64,000 bases of DNA from Sipunculus nudus (Eukaryota; Annelida; Sipuncula; Golfingiida; Sipunculidae). Position 1 is the first letter of the stretch, and every line of letters starts with the position of its first letter. The stretch lies in the NCBI GenBank assembly GCA_026874595.1, contig CM049316.1, positions 70,237,676 to 70,301,675 of the forward strand, given 5' to 3'. Positions 37,720 to 50,600 of the stretch are shown one piece after another. The notes under the pieces were generated by a model. It saw only the letters and a program-made list of their open reading frames with translations. It searched no databases and was not told where the DNA came from. The translations under genes and the position numbers were made by a program.

Positions 37720-40280
37720 ATGATATACTAAATTAAAGACAAAGAAAAATACGTTCCAGTCCAATATGTTCATTTTTTTATGTGCACAAGAAGCCAACTT
37801 AACACCAAAGGTCAGGTGTTTATGACAGATCCAAAATAGCGGTCATCAACCATGATTTGAATATGTGACACAAAATGTTTTAGTGAAGAGGAACAATTAT
37901 TAACATAGTTTTTGTGTAATAATTCCTTATATATTTTGCCCGAGTTGGTGAGTATTGTCTATTACGAATTATTGATAATTGTCTTTGCGGTCATAGTAGT
38001 TGACTTCAATTTGGGATCCAGACTTCGCATATACTCATTATACGCTTAAATGCCATAGCAAAATATCAACGTTATCATTTCTACACTTATCCTATCATGT
38101 TCTTTATGAGCCGGAAATTATGCGTTCTAACTTTCCATGATTTAATTGCATATAAATAAATATATCCCGTCTTTTAGTCTTCTTGGTATATTGTAGTACT
38201 TTTTACAATAAATCTTGCATTTTTGTTATGTAGCAAACTGTCTTGTTTATATAGTGGTTTTCTACGATGGCTAAATTTATATGGTGTTACTTAGTTGTTC
38301 ATTATTTCATCTAGAGACCATGTCCTGTAGAATATTAACCTACATTTCTTATTCCTTTCTTATTCCTGCATCTCAGAACTAGCTATTTAACTTCATACCT
38401 GTTTTCTTTTTTTATTTTGGGAATATAAAAATAAATACCATAGATACATGATTCATTTTTTCTATATTATATGCAAGCATGCGGTTTAATCAGTTTCATA
38501 GGCCATTCTATTTCCCGTATGATATATCAAATACCTTTATGAAATGATTTTATCGCAAACAAGATGTCTAGTTTGAACTAGACAACAAGTTTGAAAGTAT
38601 ATGTCTGAATAACAAAATCGACAAATTATATTCCAAATCAAATATATGTGTTATCTGTATCTCCCAACACTCTCTGAAATTCACCCTAAAGGTTCGTAGG
38701 TTTAGGAATCCATCAATAACAAACTTCTCTGAACAACAAAATGTGTAGGGAAACTTAAGACAAAGCCCCTTTTTCCAGATAGATATATCGTGTTTGCTTC
38801 TATACAGAAATTTAGACTTGCACTAAAATGGCGGTCTCAGCATTATAATACATCTTAAGCATATTCATATTTTATACTTTATTCATATTCAATATTTTAT
38901 AATCATAAACAATTATTACAAAGTTAACTCAGTCGGACATTTCCTCCAATGTCTAAACAATTTCGAATTTAAAACTTGGGTCTTAACAACGCTAATCGAA
39001 TATATTCTGACATTTTTTTATAGAGACATCATTATTCTAAACGAATTAAACACCCAGCTGATCTTCATAAGTCCTCATTGACTTGTACTCTAAAGTCTAA
39101 AGGTATCCAGTCTCACAGTGCATAGATCTGAACAAAGCCACAAGCCAAATTTGTCATTTCAGTTAAATATTATCTCCTATAAACCAGACACCCACAGGTA
39201 GTGCCACCTGTAGATGAAACCCTATACCAGTCACATAATGAATATTACTTTAAACCTTGGTGTGGAGAGATGAATAATTTTTTATGATATGGAACAAACA
39301 GTGTTTGTATGGACACATATGGTCCTTGTATAAACCACATATGAAATCATAACATTTTGCGATCAGTAATTTTGAAGTGCCTGCATGTTAATCACCTTTT
39401 CTATAATAATTCAACTCATACCCAATTTCCTTTGCACTAAGAAAATGTTTCATATGATATGAAGACTAAAGCGTTCACATTTACTCTCTTATCCTAATAA
39501 AAGAAAATCCCTAAATTTTGGAAAATAAAACAAAATCTGTTAAAAGTCCTTTACATAATGCTATGCCAAGGAGCACACAATAAACATTCATCGTGCCTGA
39601 TTGTTCTCTTTGGCCATTTTCCTCCCACTTATAATAGCAGTTATATGGTGTCAAGCTTGATAATAAATCTTCTAATGAACCATTAAAAATATTTATGCTT
39701 TAAAAGATAGACCTGTCTCTCCATGTAATAATGCCCTACAACAATTTTCATTGGTTCAATGTATTACATTATAATATGCGCAACAGTAAATCCCGCACAC
39801 TGCACAGAATCACACCCACTGGAGTACGACTTCTTTTGCTAGGGTTTATAGGCACTGAAATTCAAACCCCACAACATACTGGGGTTCGAAATACGTCGCC
39901 GACGTAGGTCTAAAAGCAGTGTTAAAGCAATGAAGTCCCTTTAAATACGTTCAGTGAGGACTTCGCGGAATTAGTAATATTTTGTGCATGCGCAATGAAA
40001 TGTAACACATTTTTATTTTACAGTTTTTAGGGTTGTGGTCCCTGCATAACTGGAGGATTGTCTTTAGCAGAAAAGACCTTCGTTGGAAGGATGTAAACCC
40101 CGCCAAGGTATATGTTGTGACAACGAAGTAATGGCTAACACTCTATGAAGACCGGTTTATTTCTTAAACTAGATTGCAGTGTTGAAATAAATACATTATG
40201 ATAAATCATCCCTTGGAGGACATGTATACGCAACAATTATATATGAAATTTATATGAATAACAGAGAGTTGAACGTTCAT
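37720..40280. other. Unassigned AT-rich DNA
   Basis: No gene is supported. A short match to 19756-19820 lies at 39955-40030. A B-box-like GGGGTTCGAAAT near 39889 has no A box in front. Confidence 0.45.
39955..40030 (+). repeat. Short dispersed repeat, copy 2
   Basis: GTGAGGACTTCGCGGAATTAGTAATATTTTG and GCATGCGCAATGAAATGTAACA align with 19756-19820. Confidence 0.4.
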
Positions 40281-41407
40281 ATTCAAACATGAAATTCGTC
40301 GTGTTGGTCAGCGTTGTATCTTATCATTTGCGCGTTTTAAATCCATTTTCCCACGGTTCATGTCACCACGACGTGTACTTCATCCTGCAATGCTAAAAGA
40401 AGTTTCCGCCCAATCCTGTGTCTATTCCTACTGGCTTCGGCGAAGCAAGACTCTTTCAGGAATCTCTCCACTTACTGTAAACTACTCATTCGGAAAGCTT
40501 CCAAGAGCAAACTACAGGTATTTTCCCGAAATATAATTTGCTTGTTACAGTTGACAATCTGATTCACAAACTCGATCATTTTAACATTTCTGTTTACAAG
40601 CGTCATCGTTTTTGGTTGGATGTGGAGGGATATTATGCACTAATGTCTTATCAGCTGATAGGATATTATTTGATACCTACAGTTTTAATTTATATATGAC
40701 AATGAGGCATCCTGTCTTCATATGATTAAGATGAACGTATTTCACATCAGCTGAAACACCTGAAGAAAGTCATTCCGAAAACGTATATACTGCATACGGC
40801 TGGCTATCCAAGACGCATGACGATTATCATCAGATATCAGAAAGCACCAGAAACATTTTTAAAACCACGAATGTCAAAATACCATTTCTCACAGTACTGG
40901 TGGGATTTAGGAATCCGCTACATCAGCATGAAGCCTGTATTTTTCAACGAGGAGCATATTTCAGGTCTTTATGGAATTCGTTTCACCTATCGTCTTCAAA
41001 GAATTGGACTGGAGATTTTGGGACTCTAGATACGTACGTATCTCAGTCTACGTTGGCAGTTTTTCCAATTATATGATAAGCTTATGGGCGATTTGTTTTC
41101 TGATAAATCAGAATACATTGATGTTCATTCAAGAAGCTACTCCTTTGACCTACGGATGATTCATGTACCGGCAGGGGAGGTAATGTGTAAATCATATATT
41201 TTCATTTTTACGTCATTTTACTTTTTTATAATGAATATATTTAGCAAAACTTATATAATCCTTTGAACAGATTTATCCTATATCAATAAAACTAGTGGGG
41301 TTTTATATGTATTTGGAAATTATTTATGATTTCATATTTAAATACGGGAGAAAAGGAATGTACAGAAAACCATAATGAAGCTTTATAATAATCGGTTAAT
41401 AGTGCAC

Positions 41408-41409
<2 letters not shown>

Positions 41410-41443
<34 letters not shown>
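41410..41443. repeat. (AT)n microsatellite in the intron of copy B
   Basis: About 16 AT dinucleotides. Confidence 0.95.
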
Positions 41444-41445
<2 letters not shown>

Positions 41446-41782
41446 ATATCAGAATGTCTCATGCCAGGTCGAAAGATGGAAATGTTTCGATAAGTTTAAG
41501 AAATTACGAGTGATTTAAATATCTTTTTGGCATGTGCTCTTCGAACCAATGGGAATGTGGTAAAAGATGCAAAAAAATGACCCTCGTAGGCCGTGAAGCT
41601 CCCACAGCAACAGTAAAGATTGAAGCGGAGGCAGGAGGGTCTTCATAATCAGTTCGTATTTGTTGTTCCTAGATCTCTGACCGGGAGAGGGTGCATGCAT
41701 TCGTGGGACCTTTCACAGAGAAAATGTTTTATTATCATATATTGAATCTTGTGTATCAAGGAATACATACTGTCGCTTTTAG

Positions 41783-42187
41783 GTTGTTATTGGCGTGAGG
41801 TTTCAGGAAGAGAATGGTGTGATTGGGATCAGCGTTCTCTCCGCAAAGATGAATCTTATAAGAGGGCTGGTTAACAAAGAGTCGGCGCATTGGTTATCGA
41901 ACCAACAACGAAATGTTCAGAAAGATCATGTCAGGAATGTGGAAATCATCAACCAGATATATGCATCTGAGGAACTTGTCCATTCTTCCCCAGTTGAGAT
42001 GTTGACATCAGTTGGACTTACAGAAAGGAATCATCAGATCCATATAGACGTGGCCAGTAATTATGACATCCCCAGCAAATGTGAGGCCTGTAATCCGGCG
42101 GATAATACTCTCATATATACGAAGGAAGAAAACTGCTGTGACTGGTACAAACTTAACCACCAGAGCCCTTTGTGCAGCCGTACCTAA
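41783..42187 (+). CDS. Terminal exon of copy B (intact 134-codon frame)
   Basis: It begins after a TTTTAG acceptor and reads VVIGVRFQEENGVIGIS with no stop until TAA at 42185-42187, the longest undamaged coding piece in the window. It has four or more cysteines near the end (CEACNP, NCCDW, LCSR), which fits an extracellular domain. The join to the exon ending at 41179 keeps phase. About 160 bp downstream, CCTTTCAG (42337-42344) followed by GAAAAGTTC could begin an alternative last exon. Whether this piece is still translated depends on the upstream stop codons. Confidence 0.5.
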   Translation, partial: VVIGVRFQEENGVIGISVLSAKMNLIRGLVNKESAHWLSNQQRNVQKDHVRNVEIINQIYASEELVHSSPVEMLTSVGLTERNHQIHIDVASNYDIPSKCEACNPADNTLIYTKEENCCDWYKLNHQSPLCSRT

Positions 42188-42449
42188 TTAAGACGAAAGT
42201 TCCTTATTATGGGTAGATTGGTATCATTTCCTTCCAGTTTTGCCCGGGCGTCCTAGCGTTAAAGCCTGCTAGCTATTGACCTATAGCTAAATAGGTTAAT
42301 GAATGTGTGTGATTTTTTACTTTATCTAAATATTTCCTTTCAGGAAAAGTTCTTAACACGCTTCTGCGACGGATGAGCTTGTTTATCAAGCAGCTGTTAA
42401 AAAACACAACCAAAGTTGACAAACAGAGAAAAACAACAGGTAACGTAAG

Positions 42450-43330
42450 ATGGTTGATAGCATATGTGTTGAAATAAGGAGGCCACTAGTTGCAAAAAAT
42501 ACCTTTGATGAATATGATTGTATTATGTAGCCGGTCCCCATATGTTAAAAACACGTGGATATAAAGAAAACGAACAGCCTGTGAGTGGTGGGTTTGGCGT
42601 TTTCGGATTATTTTTGTAAAAGGTCAAGGTTAGAATATGCCCCATCAAGGTGTTGTTCGTAGGGACTAATCATATGTCCATCTTATACCAAAATATTTAG
42701 TAAAAGCAATCGATTGAAGACTGAATAAGACTTACTTGACAATAACACCGTAACAGCACAAGACAACGCCTCAGTGTATACGCTTTTTCTTATTGACCAT
42801 AACATAGGGATAAACATTGCTACATTCATTGATAGTTTGGCCTGAAACATGCAAGCTATTATACACGCTTTTGTCGAATCTCTTTTTACGTAATTTGTGA
42901 CTCAGAGTAAATAGAGAAGTGTTAAAAGGGTGTTCACTTCTTATCAGTTATTTTGTTCATTTATACAGTTACCTGAGAATGTATAGTTTATGCCTCTTTG
43001 ACCACAATACGGCCATTTGTCTATCCAGGAGTCCGATTTTTATGCAAATCACTAATTCAAGCTTTATAATCATAATTGTTAATGTAGGAGGACATAAACA
43101 ACTTTACTGTGTAATCAGTCTAACATTTTACGAAATGGCTAAAACGCTTTGAATAACAATGTATGTATTGAAGTGAATTTTATAAAAAAAAACGAGGCCT
43201 ACAGGCCTAATGCGAACCTGTGCATTGGGAAATAAACCAGGTATAATGCTTCAATGCTGGACCATTACTTCTCATGTATATGAACAATGCAAGTACTAAA
43301 CATTTTGAATAAGAAACAATTACACAAACA
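42450..43330. other. Unassigned DNA
   Basis: No gene or repeat boundary supported. Confidence 0.5.
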
Positions 43331-43339
43331 TCACTGCTG

Positions 43340-43680
43340 AAATTCTGGCATGGGTGCACACAACACAAAAATGATTGTAGCTGGCACCACCAGTCAAAGC
43401 TATCAGAGATATATACATATGCCCAATTTCAGACTGATATATCAAACCCCTCCTGAAAATAAGCAGGGACACACACTGTGCAAAAATTATTGTAAGTGGC
43501 ACTACCAGTCTTGTATACGACAAGGCTATTCGATATGTATATATATGCCCAATTTCAGGCAGATATATCAAATTCCTCTGTAGAAATAAGCAGGTACATA
43601 CACTGTGCAAAAGTCATTGTAGGTGACGACACCTGTCTTGTGAACGAGAAAGCCATCAAAGACACATAGACAGGTCAAAA
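43340..43680 (+). repeat. Tandem core units related to the 46.6 kb array
   Basis: Boxes CTGGCACCACCAG (near 43381), GTGGCACTACCAG (near 43495) and GGTGACGACACCTG (near 43621) are spaced about 115 and 127 bp. Between them recur ATGCCCAATTTCAG, GATATATCAAA, AATAAGCAG and CACACTGTGCAAAA. The last two blocks also occur in the units at 46621-47450 (GACACTGTGCAAAC). So the mosaic extends left of the main element. Confidence 0.75.
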
Positions 43681-43789
43681 TATCAGGCCAATACATCAAA
43701 ATTACCTTGAGTCTGATGCATGGGCTGACAAGGCTTAGATGAGAAAGGCAGTTGCCCCGAGTGAACTGTGACAAATTTGCTAGCTCAGG

Positions 43790-44360
43790 CTACTGTACTG
43801 AGTGAACTCATGACCTGCACCTGGCTAGACTGAGTGAACTCTTGACCTGTTTGCATAATCTGACACAGTTGGCAGTCTACCAAAGCTATAAATAGATCAA
43901 GGCTGAACTTTGGTGCCAAATCTGATGCAGTGGGCAGTCTGCTAACACTATAAATAGAATGCAGCTACTGCACTGAGTGAACTCCTGGCCCATATCTGGC
44001 TGCACTGAGTGAACTCTTGACCTGTTGCCTAATCTGATACAGTTGGCAGTCTGCCAAAGCTATAAATAGATGGAGACTGACCTCCAGCCTGTTGCCAAGT
44101 CTGAAATAGTAGCCACACCATTGCATAAGCTCATGCAGGAGCCCTGCCCTCAGGGGCATGACACCAGTGAGGTGATCACATGGTGCCCATGAGGTGTTCA
44201 CATGTCGCCCATGAGGTGATCACATGTCACCCATGAGGTGATCACATGCCTTGTGCTTGGCAGCACTGATTGAACTCTTGACCTATATTTGGCTGCACTG
44301 ATTGAACACTTGAACTGTTGCCAAATCTGAAACAGTTCGCAGTTTCTCAACCTATTTAAA
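43790..44360 (+). repeat. Tandem repeat with CTGAGTGAACTCTTGACCTG units
   Basis: The block CACTGAGTGAACTCTTGACC, TGTTGCCTAATCTGATACAG, TTGGCAGTCTGCCAAAGCTA, TAAATAGA recurs with about 173-bp spacing, with shortened copies to 44360. It ends against the 22-bp repeat at 44169-44250. Confidence 0.8.
44169..44250 (+). repeat. 22-bp tandem repeat, 3.7 copies
   Basis: GAGGTGATCACATGGTGCCCAT-type units start at 44169, 44191, 44213 and 44235. Each has GTGATCAC (one copy GTGTTCAC), a palindrome, then CATG. Confidence 0.9.
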
Positions 44361-44369
44361 GATACAGAC

Positions 44370-45800
44370 AAAATCTTGGAGTTTTGGTGAATCTGTTGAC
44401 ACATACTGAAAGACTTTTGGAATTCCTTTTTAATGCTGACGTATTCATAAACTTTTTATCAAAATATCTAGAATATTAAAGATAAGTTAAGATATAAAAG
44501 ATAAAGATAAGATATAAAAGATGCAGTTCTTTCATTGTTAAAGGTCCAATACTTCTGCCAAAAATCATTCAAGTAAATTTGAACAAAGGCCACCTAAGAA
44601 TAATTTTTGTGCAATGTTACAGAAGTTATAATTGAAACAATAATTTTGTAGAAGAACAGTTTTGCAGTCCTCAGTTTAAAATGGACATAATAATGGCCAT
44701 AAGACCAACAAAAGCTTTTCTGATATGATTGAAAGAACCATGTCCTAGGATAATTCTTTTGAAAAATTGAACCATTCAACTTGACAGTTTCATCATAAAC
44801 ATTTTAAGCTGAAAGAGGCTAAAATTATGAGGTATTTGCCCATAAAAAAAGGTCAATGTAGGTGGCACCTTAAAATCTGCAACTTCAAATATGAGTCATG
44901 TGACCAACATTTGCACAATACTTGGTAATGCTAGCTTCTGTCAATTCTGAGATTACTATGTTAGTATGCTTACTTGGCCAAATGACTGTTCAAATTCATG
45001 TAACTCCACTAAAATTCATCAAATCCAAACCATTTGAACAAACTTGAGAGGGCTTGCCTCTGGGATCATTTCTGCAAAATACTGAACAATTTTGCTGGAC
45101 TGTTTACAAGAAGAAGACTTTTAAAGGTTTTTCAGCTTTTCCCCTATAAAATCTAAGAAAACGCAGATAGCAAAAAATAAGCTGAATCCCACAACATTTG
45201 ATATGTGACAGATTATTGCATAAAATCTGGGATGGTAGCTCCTGCTATTTCTGAGAAATTAAATAAATGTTGCTGTCCGGAGGACTTTTCTCATGTTTTG
45301 TCACCCATGTACCTATATCATGTGAAGTGATTTTTTTCGTTAATGAATACAGCTAATTCCAATTAATTTTCATATTGTTTGAATTGAAAACCATAAAATT
45401 TCCCTTAGGCATTCTGGTAAAAAAAAACCCGTACTGCATGAGTTTAGGATCTTTGTATCCTTTGTGCTCCGTCCCGAAACGTAAATAAACTACATACAGT
45501 GTATTACAATCATATTTTGACTATTAAATTATATTGTTAATATAATATTCAGCAAAGGCAGTCTTTCTATAGGGCATTGATATTATTCAACAGTCATAAA
45601 ATACATGATCTAATTTATAAACACTAAAATACATGAGCATGCTGATATATGTGATATTTAAGCAAACTCACATAAAATTCAATAAAATGTATGAAAACCC
45701 CACATCATAGAAAGATATTGAACATTATATAGATATGATTATCATTACTGATATTTGGATACGAGCGATGGAAGATGGAGAATTCAAGGAATGACTAACC
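44370..45800. other. Repeat-derived DNA without a gene
   Basis: A lone AGGTGGCACCTT box near 44861 and blocks such as TTGAACAAACTTGAGAGGGC and TTTACAAGAAGAAGACTTTTA resemble parts of dispersed molluscan repeats I remember. I cannot set borders. No frame is supported. Confidence 0.35.
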
Positions 45801-45924
45801 TGAATCCTAAAAAATGATGTCTACCGGAGAATAACAGTCCAGTGTATAGCCTTTGTAACAATCCCGAAAGTTAACTGAAGACCAAATAAGATTCGTCACA
45901 AATCCAGAAGAAAATCTGAAGAAA

Positions 45925-46240
45925 ATCTATAATGGCCGTTCTTATCGGAAAAGGTCCCACGAACTGACACACACGCTTCTGTGTCCGCTGTAATATTCTC
46001 TCACCTATCTCGGCTCTAAAACACGGCCTCTATTTATAACCTTTCCTCCAAAAACTCTAGAAAATTCCCTTTCACGAACAATGCATGATACACGGTACAC
46101 ACGCTCAAAGAACATACTAGAACAAAGAACGCTGTGTATCTAGGGTTCAACAAATGCGGATTAAACCAAGCCTGCAACATCCGGCCAGGCGAGGCCGCTA
46201 CAACACGAGCTACGCGTGGCACTCAAACAATATGCCAACA
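45925..46240 (-). mobile_element. LTR-like promoter region, minus strand
   Basis: On the minus strand this reads AGCGGCCTCGCCTGGCCGG, then a TATA box (plus-strand TATTTATA, 46031-46038), GCCGTGTTTTAGAGCCG, CAGCGGACACAGAAGCGTGT, GACCTTTTCCGATAA and TATAGATTTTCTTC. The same order occurs on the plus strand at 55440-55740 with strong identity. A promoter, short leader and repeat occurrence fit a long terminal repeat, perhaps solo, but no gag-pol coding is in the window. Ends are not resolved. Confidence 0.55.
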
Positions 46241-46620
46241 ACACATGAAACATTCGTGTGCACATTAAAACAAACATCTGTAAGACCGCTGCACACATAA
46301 CAAGTGACTCATGGGTCATGACGCTCAGCTGACTGGGAAGAGATTCGCAAAAGGAAATTTTATCATCAGAATGGTAGTATATACCCATTCAACTGAAGCA
46401 TCAAACAGATTAACCAACAGGCCAAGATGTAGTCTGTATTTATATATCTCAAAAATAGAGAAAAATGTGTAAACTTTTAAAACTAGAATACGGGTAACCG
46501 ACAAGTGACTACGTGTATCTGCCAAAATCGGATAGTGAGGCATGGATTGAGTGGCAAGGGGAAATAGAGTGAGGTATGTTGCATATTAGCATGGATGTCT
46601 GCAGCCTAAATGTGTATGTA

Positions 46621-47450
46621 GGTTGTGCCACCTACCACAAATCCAGAAAGCTGTCCAAGTTGTATACACCTGCAAAATTTTAGGCAGAAAAGTCAAACCT
46701 CTACATGTATATGAGCGATTTTTGCCCATGGCAGACAAACAGACAAACACTGTGCAAAAATCTTTGCAGGTAACCCCTCCAGTTTTGTGTATGATAAAGA
46801 CCTATGTGAGATCTAAACACATGCACAATTTTGGCCCAATCGGTCAAATGGTTCCTGAGATATGAGCTTGGATGTGTCCAGCGTTAACTAGAATGTAGGT
46901 GGCGCCACCTGTCATAAAATCAAGAAAGCTGTCCACAATGTATAAACCTGCAAAATTTTAGGCAGTTATGTCGAACCACTACAGAGAAATGAGTAATTTT
47001 AGGCCACGGCAGACTAACAGACAGACACTGTGCAAACATTGTTACAGGTGGCACCACCATTTTTTGTGTATGTTACAGAGCTATCAAAGGGCTACATTTG
47101 TATAAATTTTATTTCCTGATCGGTCAAACGGTTCCCGAGATATAAGCTTGGATGTCATCAGCGTGAACGTGAATGTAGGTGGCGCCACCTGTCATAAAAT
47201 CAAGAAAGCTATCCTGGATGTATTCACATGACGAATTTCAGGTGAATTAGTCAATTCACTGCAGAGATATGAGTGATTTTAACCCAAGGCAGATGAACAG
47301 ATGGACACTGTGCAAACATGGTTACAGGTGGCGCCACCATTTTTTGTGTATGTTATAAAGCAATCCAAGGGCTACATTTGTATCAATTTTATTTCCTGAT
47401 CGGTCAAACGGTACCCGAGATATGAGGGTTTATGAGTGGAAACAGACCCA
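46621..47450 (+). repeat. Dimeric core array (about 149 + 130 bp)
   Basis: GGTGGCGCCACC-type boxes start at 46621, 46769, 46898, 47047, 47178 and 47327, giving spacings of 148, 129, 149, 131 and 149. Odd boxes are followed by TGTCATAAAATCAAGAAAGC, even ones by CATTTTTTGTGTATG. Each dimer (about 279 bp) ends with CGGTCAAACGGTTCCCGAGA and TATGAGCTTGGATG. Confidence 0.9.
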
Positions 47451-47662
47451 CAAATGGACACTGGATAGAGAGGAAAGGTCAGAGGTCAATGCAAATTGGT
47501 TAGGCACCAGTTCACATGTGACCCGATAATAGGTGTAAGTTTGGGAAAAATAGGTCCATTAGTCTCCGAGGAGCTCTCTGGAAACGAACGCCCCTGCGGC
47601 GGAGGAACTTGGTCAAAAATATAGTATCCGCAAAACTTCGTTTTGGTGGATACAAAAATACA

Positions 47663-50600
47663 GGTGGCTCCACCAGTCTGAAGAAACTAATAAAAACACT
47701 TAATGGTCAATATCCATGCAAAAAATCATGGTGATCTCTGCATTAGTTGTTCAGATACTTCAGTTTTTGTATTAAATTGTCCATTATTCTGAGGGATACT
47801 TCGGAGTCCTATAGCTTGAAGGATATGGGTAACAGAGACCTAATTTCAAGTTTCCACAGGCACCTTTCATGGGCCTCCTTGCATGACAAGAATGAAGATT
47901 CTAGGTCCAGTTGTTGCGATTTGTACCCTGTTGACAGATAACCACATTTTTAAAGGTCTCAAAAAAAAGAAAAAAATTCGTAAAAATTTGAAAAAAAAAT
48001 AGAGGTGGCACACCCAGTCTGCAGAAACTGATGGAACAGCTCATGATCAATATGTATGCCGAAAATCATGACCATCAGTGTTTTAGTTATTGAAATACTG
48101 CAGTTTTTGTATCAAATTTTCCATTATTCTGGGGGGGGGGGTATTTTGGACCCATACAGCTTAAAGAATATGGGTAACAGAGACCTAATTTCAAGTTTCC
48201 ATGGAGACTTTTCATGGGTCTCCCTGTGTGTCAAGAATGAAGATTCTTGGTCCAGTTTTTATGATTTGTGCCCTGTTAACAGATGTTCATATCTTTAAAG
48301 GTCTCAAAAATACAGAAAAATTTCGTAAAAAAAAACGAACAAATACAGGTGGTGCCACCAGTCTGCAGAAACTTATGAAACACTCCATGATCAATATCCA
48401 TGCAAACAATTATGGTTATTTCTGCATTAGTTGTTCAGTTACTTTAGCTTTTGTATCAAATTTTCCATTATTCTGAGCTGTACTTTGGAGTGCCATAGCT
48501 CAAAGGATATGGGTAACAGAGACCAAATTTCTGGTTTCCATGGAGACTTATCATGGGTCTCCCTGTGTGTCAAGAACAAAGATTCTAGGTCCAGTCGTTA
48601 CGATTTGTACCCTGTTGACAGATAACTACATCCTTAAAGGTCTCAAAAATGGAGAAAACAATTCGTGAACATTGAAAAATACAGGTGGCGCCACCAGTCT
48701 GCACAAACTGATGAAACATCTCATGATCAATATGTATGTCGAAAATCATGACCATCAGTGATGTAGTTAATGAGATATTGAAGTTTTTGTATGAAATTTT
48801 TGACTATTCTGGGGGGTAATTTTGGGCCCCATAGCTCGAAGGATATGGGTAACAGAGACCTAATTTCTGGTTTCCATGTAGACTTTTCATAGGTCTCTCA
48901 GTGTGTCGAAAATGAAGATTCTAGGTCCAGTCATTACGATTTGTGCCACGCTAACAGATGACAGCATCCTCAAAGGTCTCAAAAATAGAGGAAAAAAATC
49001 GTAAAAAATCAAACAGTACAGGTGGCGCCACCAGTCTGCAGGAACTGATCTAACATCTCATGATCAATATGTATGCCAAAAATGAAGACCATCAGTGATG
49101 TAGTTATTGAGATATTGAAGTTTTTGTATGAAATTTTTTACTATTCTGGGTGGTATTTTGGGGCCCCATAGCTCAAAGGATATGGGTAACAGAGACCTAA
49201 TTTCTGGTTTCCATGGAGACTTATCATGGGTCTCCCTGTGTGTCAAGAACAAAGATTCTAGGTCCAGTCGTTACGATTTGTACCCTGTTGACAGATAACT
49301 ACATCCTTAAAGGTCTCAAAAATGGAGAAAACAATTCGTGAACATTGAAAAATACAGGTGGCGCCACCAGTCTGCACAAACTGATGAAACATCTCATGAT
49401 CAATATGTATGTCGAAAATCATGACCATCAGTGATGTAGTTAATGAGATATTGAAGTTTTTGTATGAAATTTTTGACTATTCTGGGGGGTAATTTTGGGC
49501 CCCATAGCTCGAAGGATATGGGTAACAGAGACCTAATTTCTGGTTTCCATGGAGACTTTTCATAGGTCTCTCAGTGTGTCAAAAATGAAGATTCTAGGTC
49601 CAGTCATTACGATTTGTGCCACGCTAACAGATGACAGCATCCTCAAAGGTCTCAAAAATAGAGGAAAAAATAGTAAAAAATCAAACAGTACAGGTGGCGC
49701 CACCAGTCTGCAGGAAGTGATGTAACATCTCATGATCAATATGTATGCCAAAAATGAAGACCATCAGTGATGTAGTTATTGAGATATTGAAGTTTTTGTA
49801 TGAAATTTTTTACTTTTCTGGGTGGTATTTTGGGGCCCCATAGCTCAAAGGATATGGGTAACAGAGACCTAATTTCTGGTTTCCATGGAGACTTTTCATA
49901 GGTCTCTCAGTGTGTCGAAAATGAAGATTCTAGGTCCAGTCATTACGATTTGTGCCACGCTAACAGATGACAGCATCCTCAAAGTTCTCAAAAATAGAGG
50001 AAAAAATCGTAAAAAATCAAATAGTACAGGTGGCGCCACCAGTCTGCAGAAACTGATCTAACATCTCATGATCAATATGTATGCCAAAAATGAAGACCAT
50101 CAGTGATGTAGTTATTGAGATATTGAAGTTTTTGTATGAAATTTTTTACTATTCTGGGTGGTATTTTGGGGCCCCATAGCTCAAAGGATATGGGTAACAG
50201 AGACCTAATTTCTGGTTTCCATGGAGACTTATCATGGGTCTCCCTGTGTGTCAAGAACAAAGATTCTAGGTCCAGTCGTTACGATTTGTACCCTGTTGAC
50301 AGATAACTACATCCTTAAAGGTCTCAAAAATGGAGAAAACAATTCGTGAACATTGAAAAATACAGGTGGCGCCACCAGTCTGCACAAACTGATGAAACAT
50401 CTCATGATCAATATGTATGTCGAAAATCATGACCATCAGTGATGTAGTTAATGAGATATTGAAGTTTTTGTATGAAATTTTTGACTATTCTGGGGGGTAA
50501 TTTTGGGCCCCATAGCTCGAAGGATATGGGTAACAGAGACCTAATTTCTGGTTTCCATGGAGACTTTTCATAGGTCTCTCAGTGTGTCGAAAATGAAGAT

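Larger units (their letters stand above)
40289..42187 (+). pseudogene. Copy B of a secreted-protein gene, multi-exon, damaged
   Basis: ATG at 40289 (context AAACATGA) opens MKFVVLVSVVSY, a typical signal-peptide start, in frame with CHHDVYFIL; TAA at 40394 then closes the frame. Later blocks are TYCKLLIRKASKSKLQ, VDNLIHKLD, CLHMIKM, SKYHFSQYWWDLGIRYI, GLYGIRF and DVHSRSYSFDL..VPAGE. An exon from about 40751 (after TTCACATCAG) to 41179 is one frame except for TAG at 41027-41029. GT at 41180 and TTTTAG before 41783 define a 603-bp intron. The phase-0 join gives VPAGE|VVIGVRF. The last exon runs to TAA 42185-42187 and ends in a cysteine-rich tail (CEACNP, NCCDWY, LCSRT). Compared with copy A, the AG before the VDNL block is lost. 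Arthropod and mollusc secreted proteins with VVTGVRF-like motifs exist, but I cannot name the family. Confidence 0.55.

Noticed and set aside
39880-39905. B-box-like GGGGTTCGAAAT
   Set aside because: No A box at the right distance and no tRNA-like folding.
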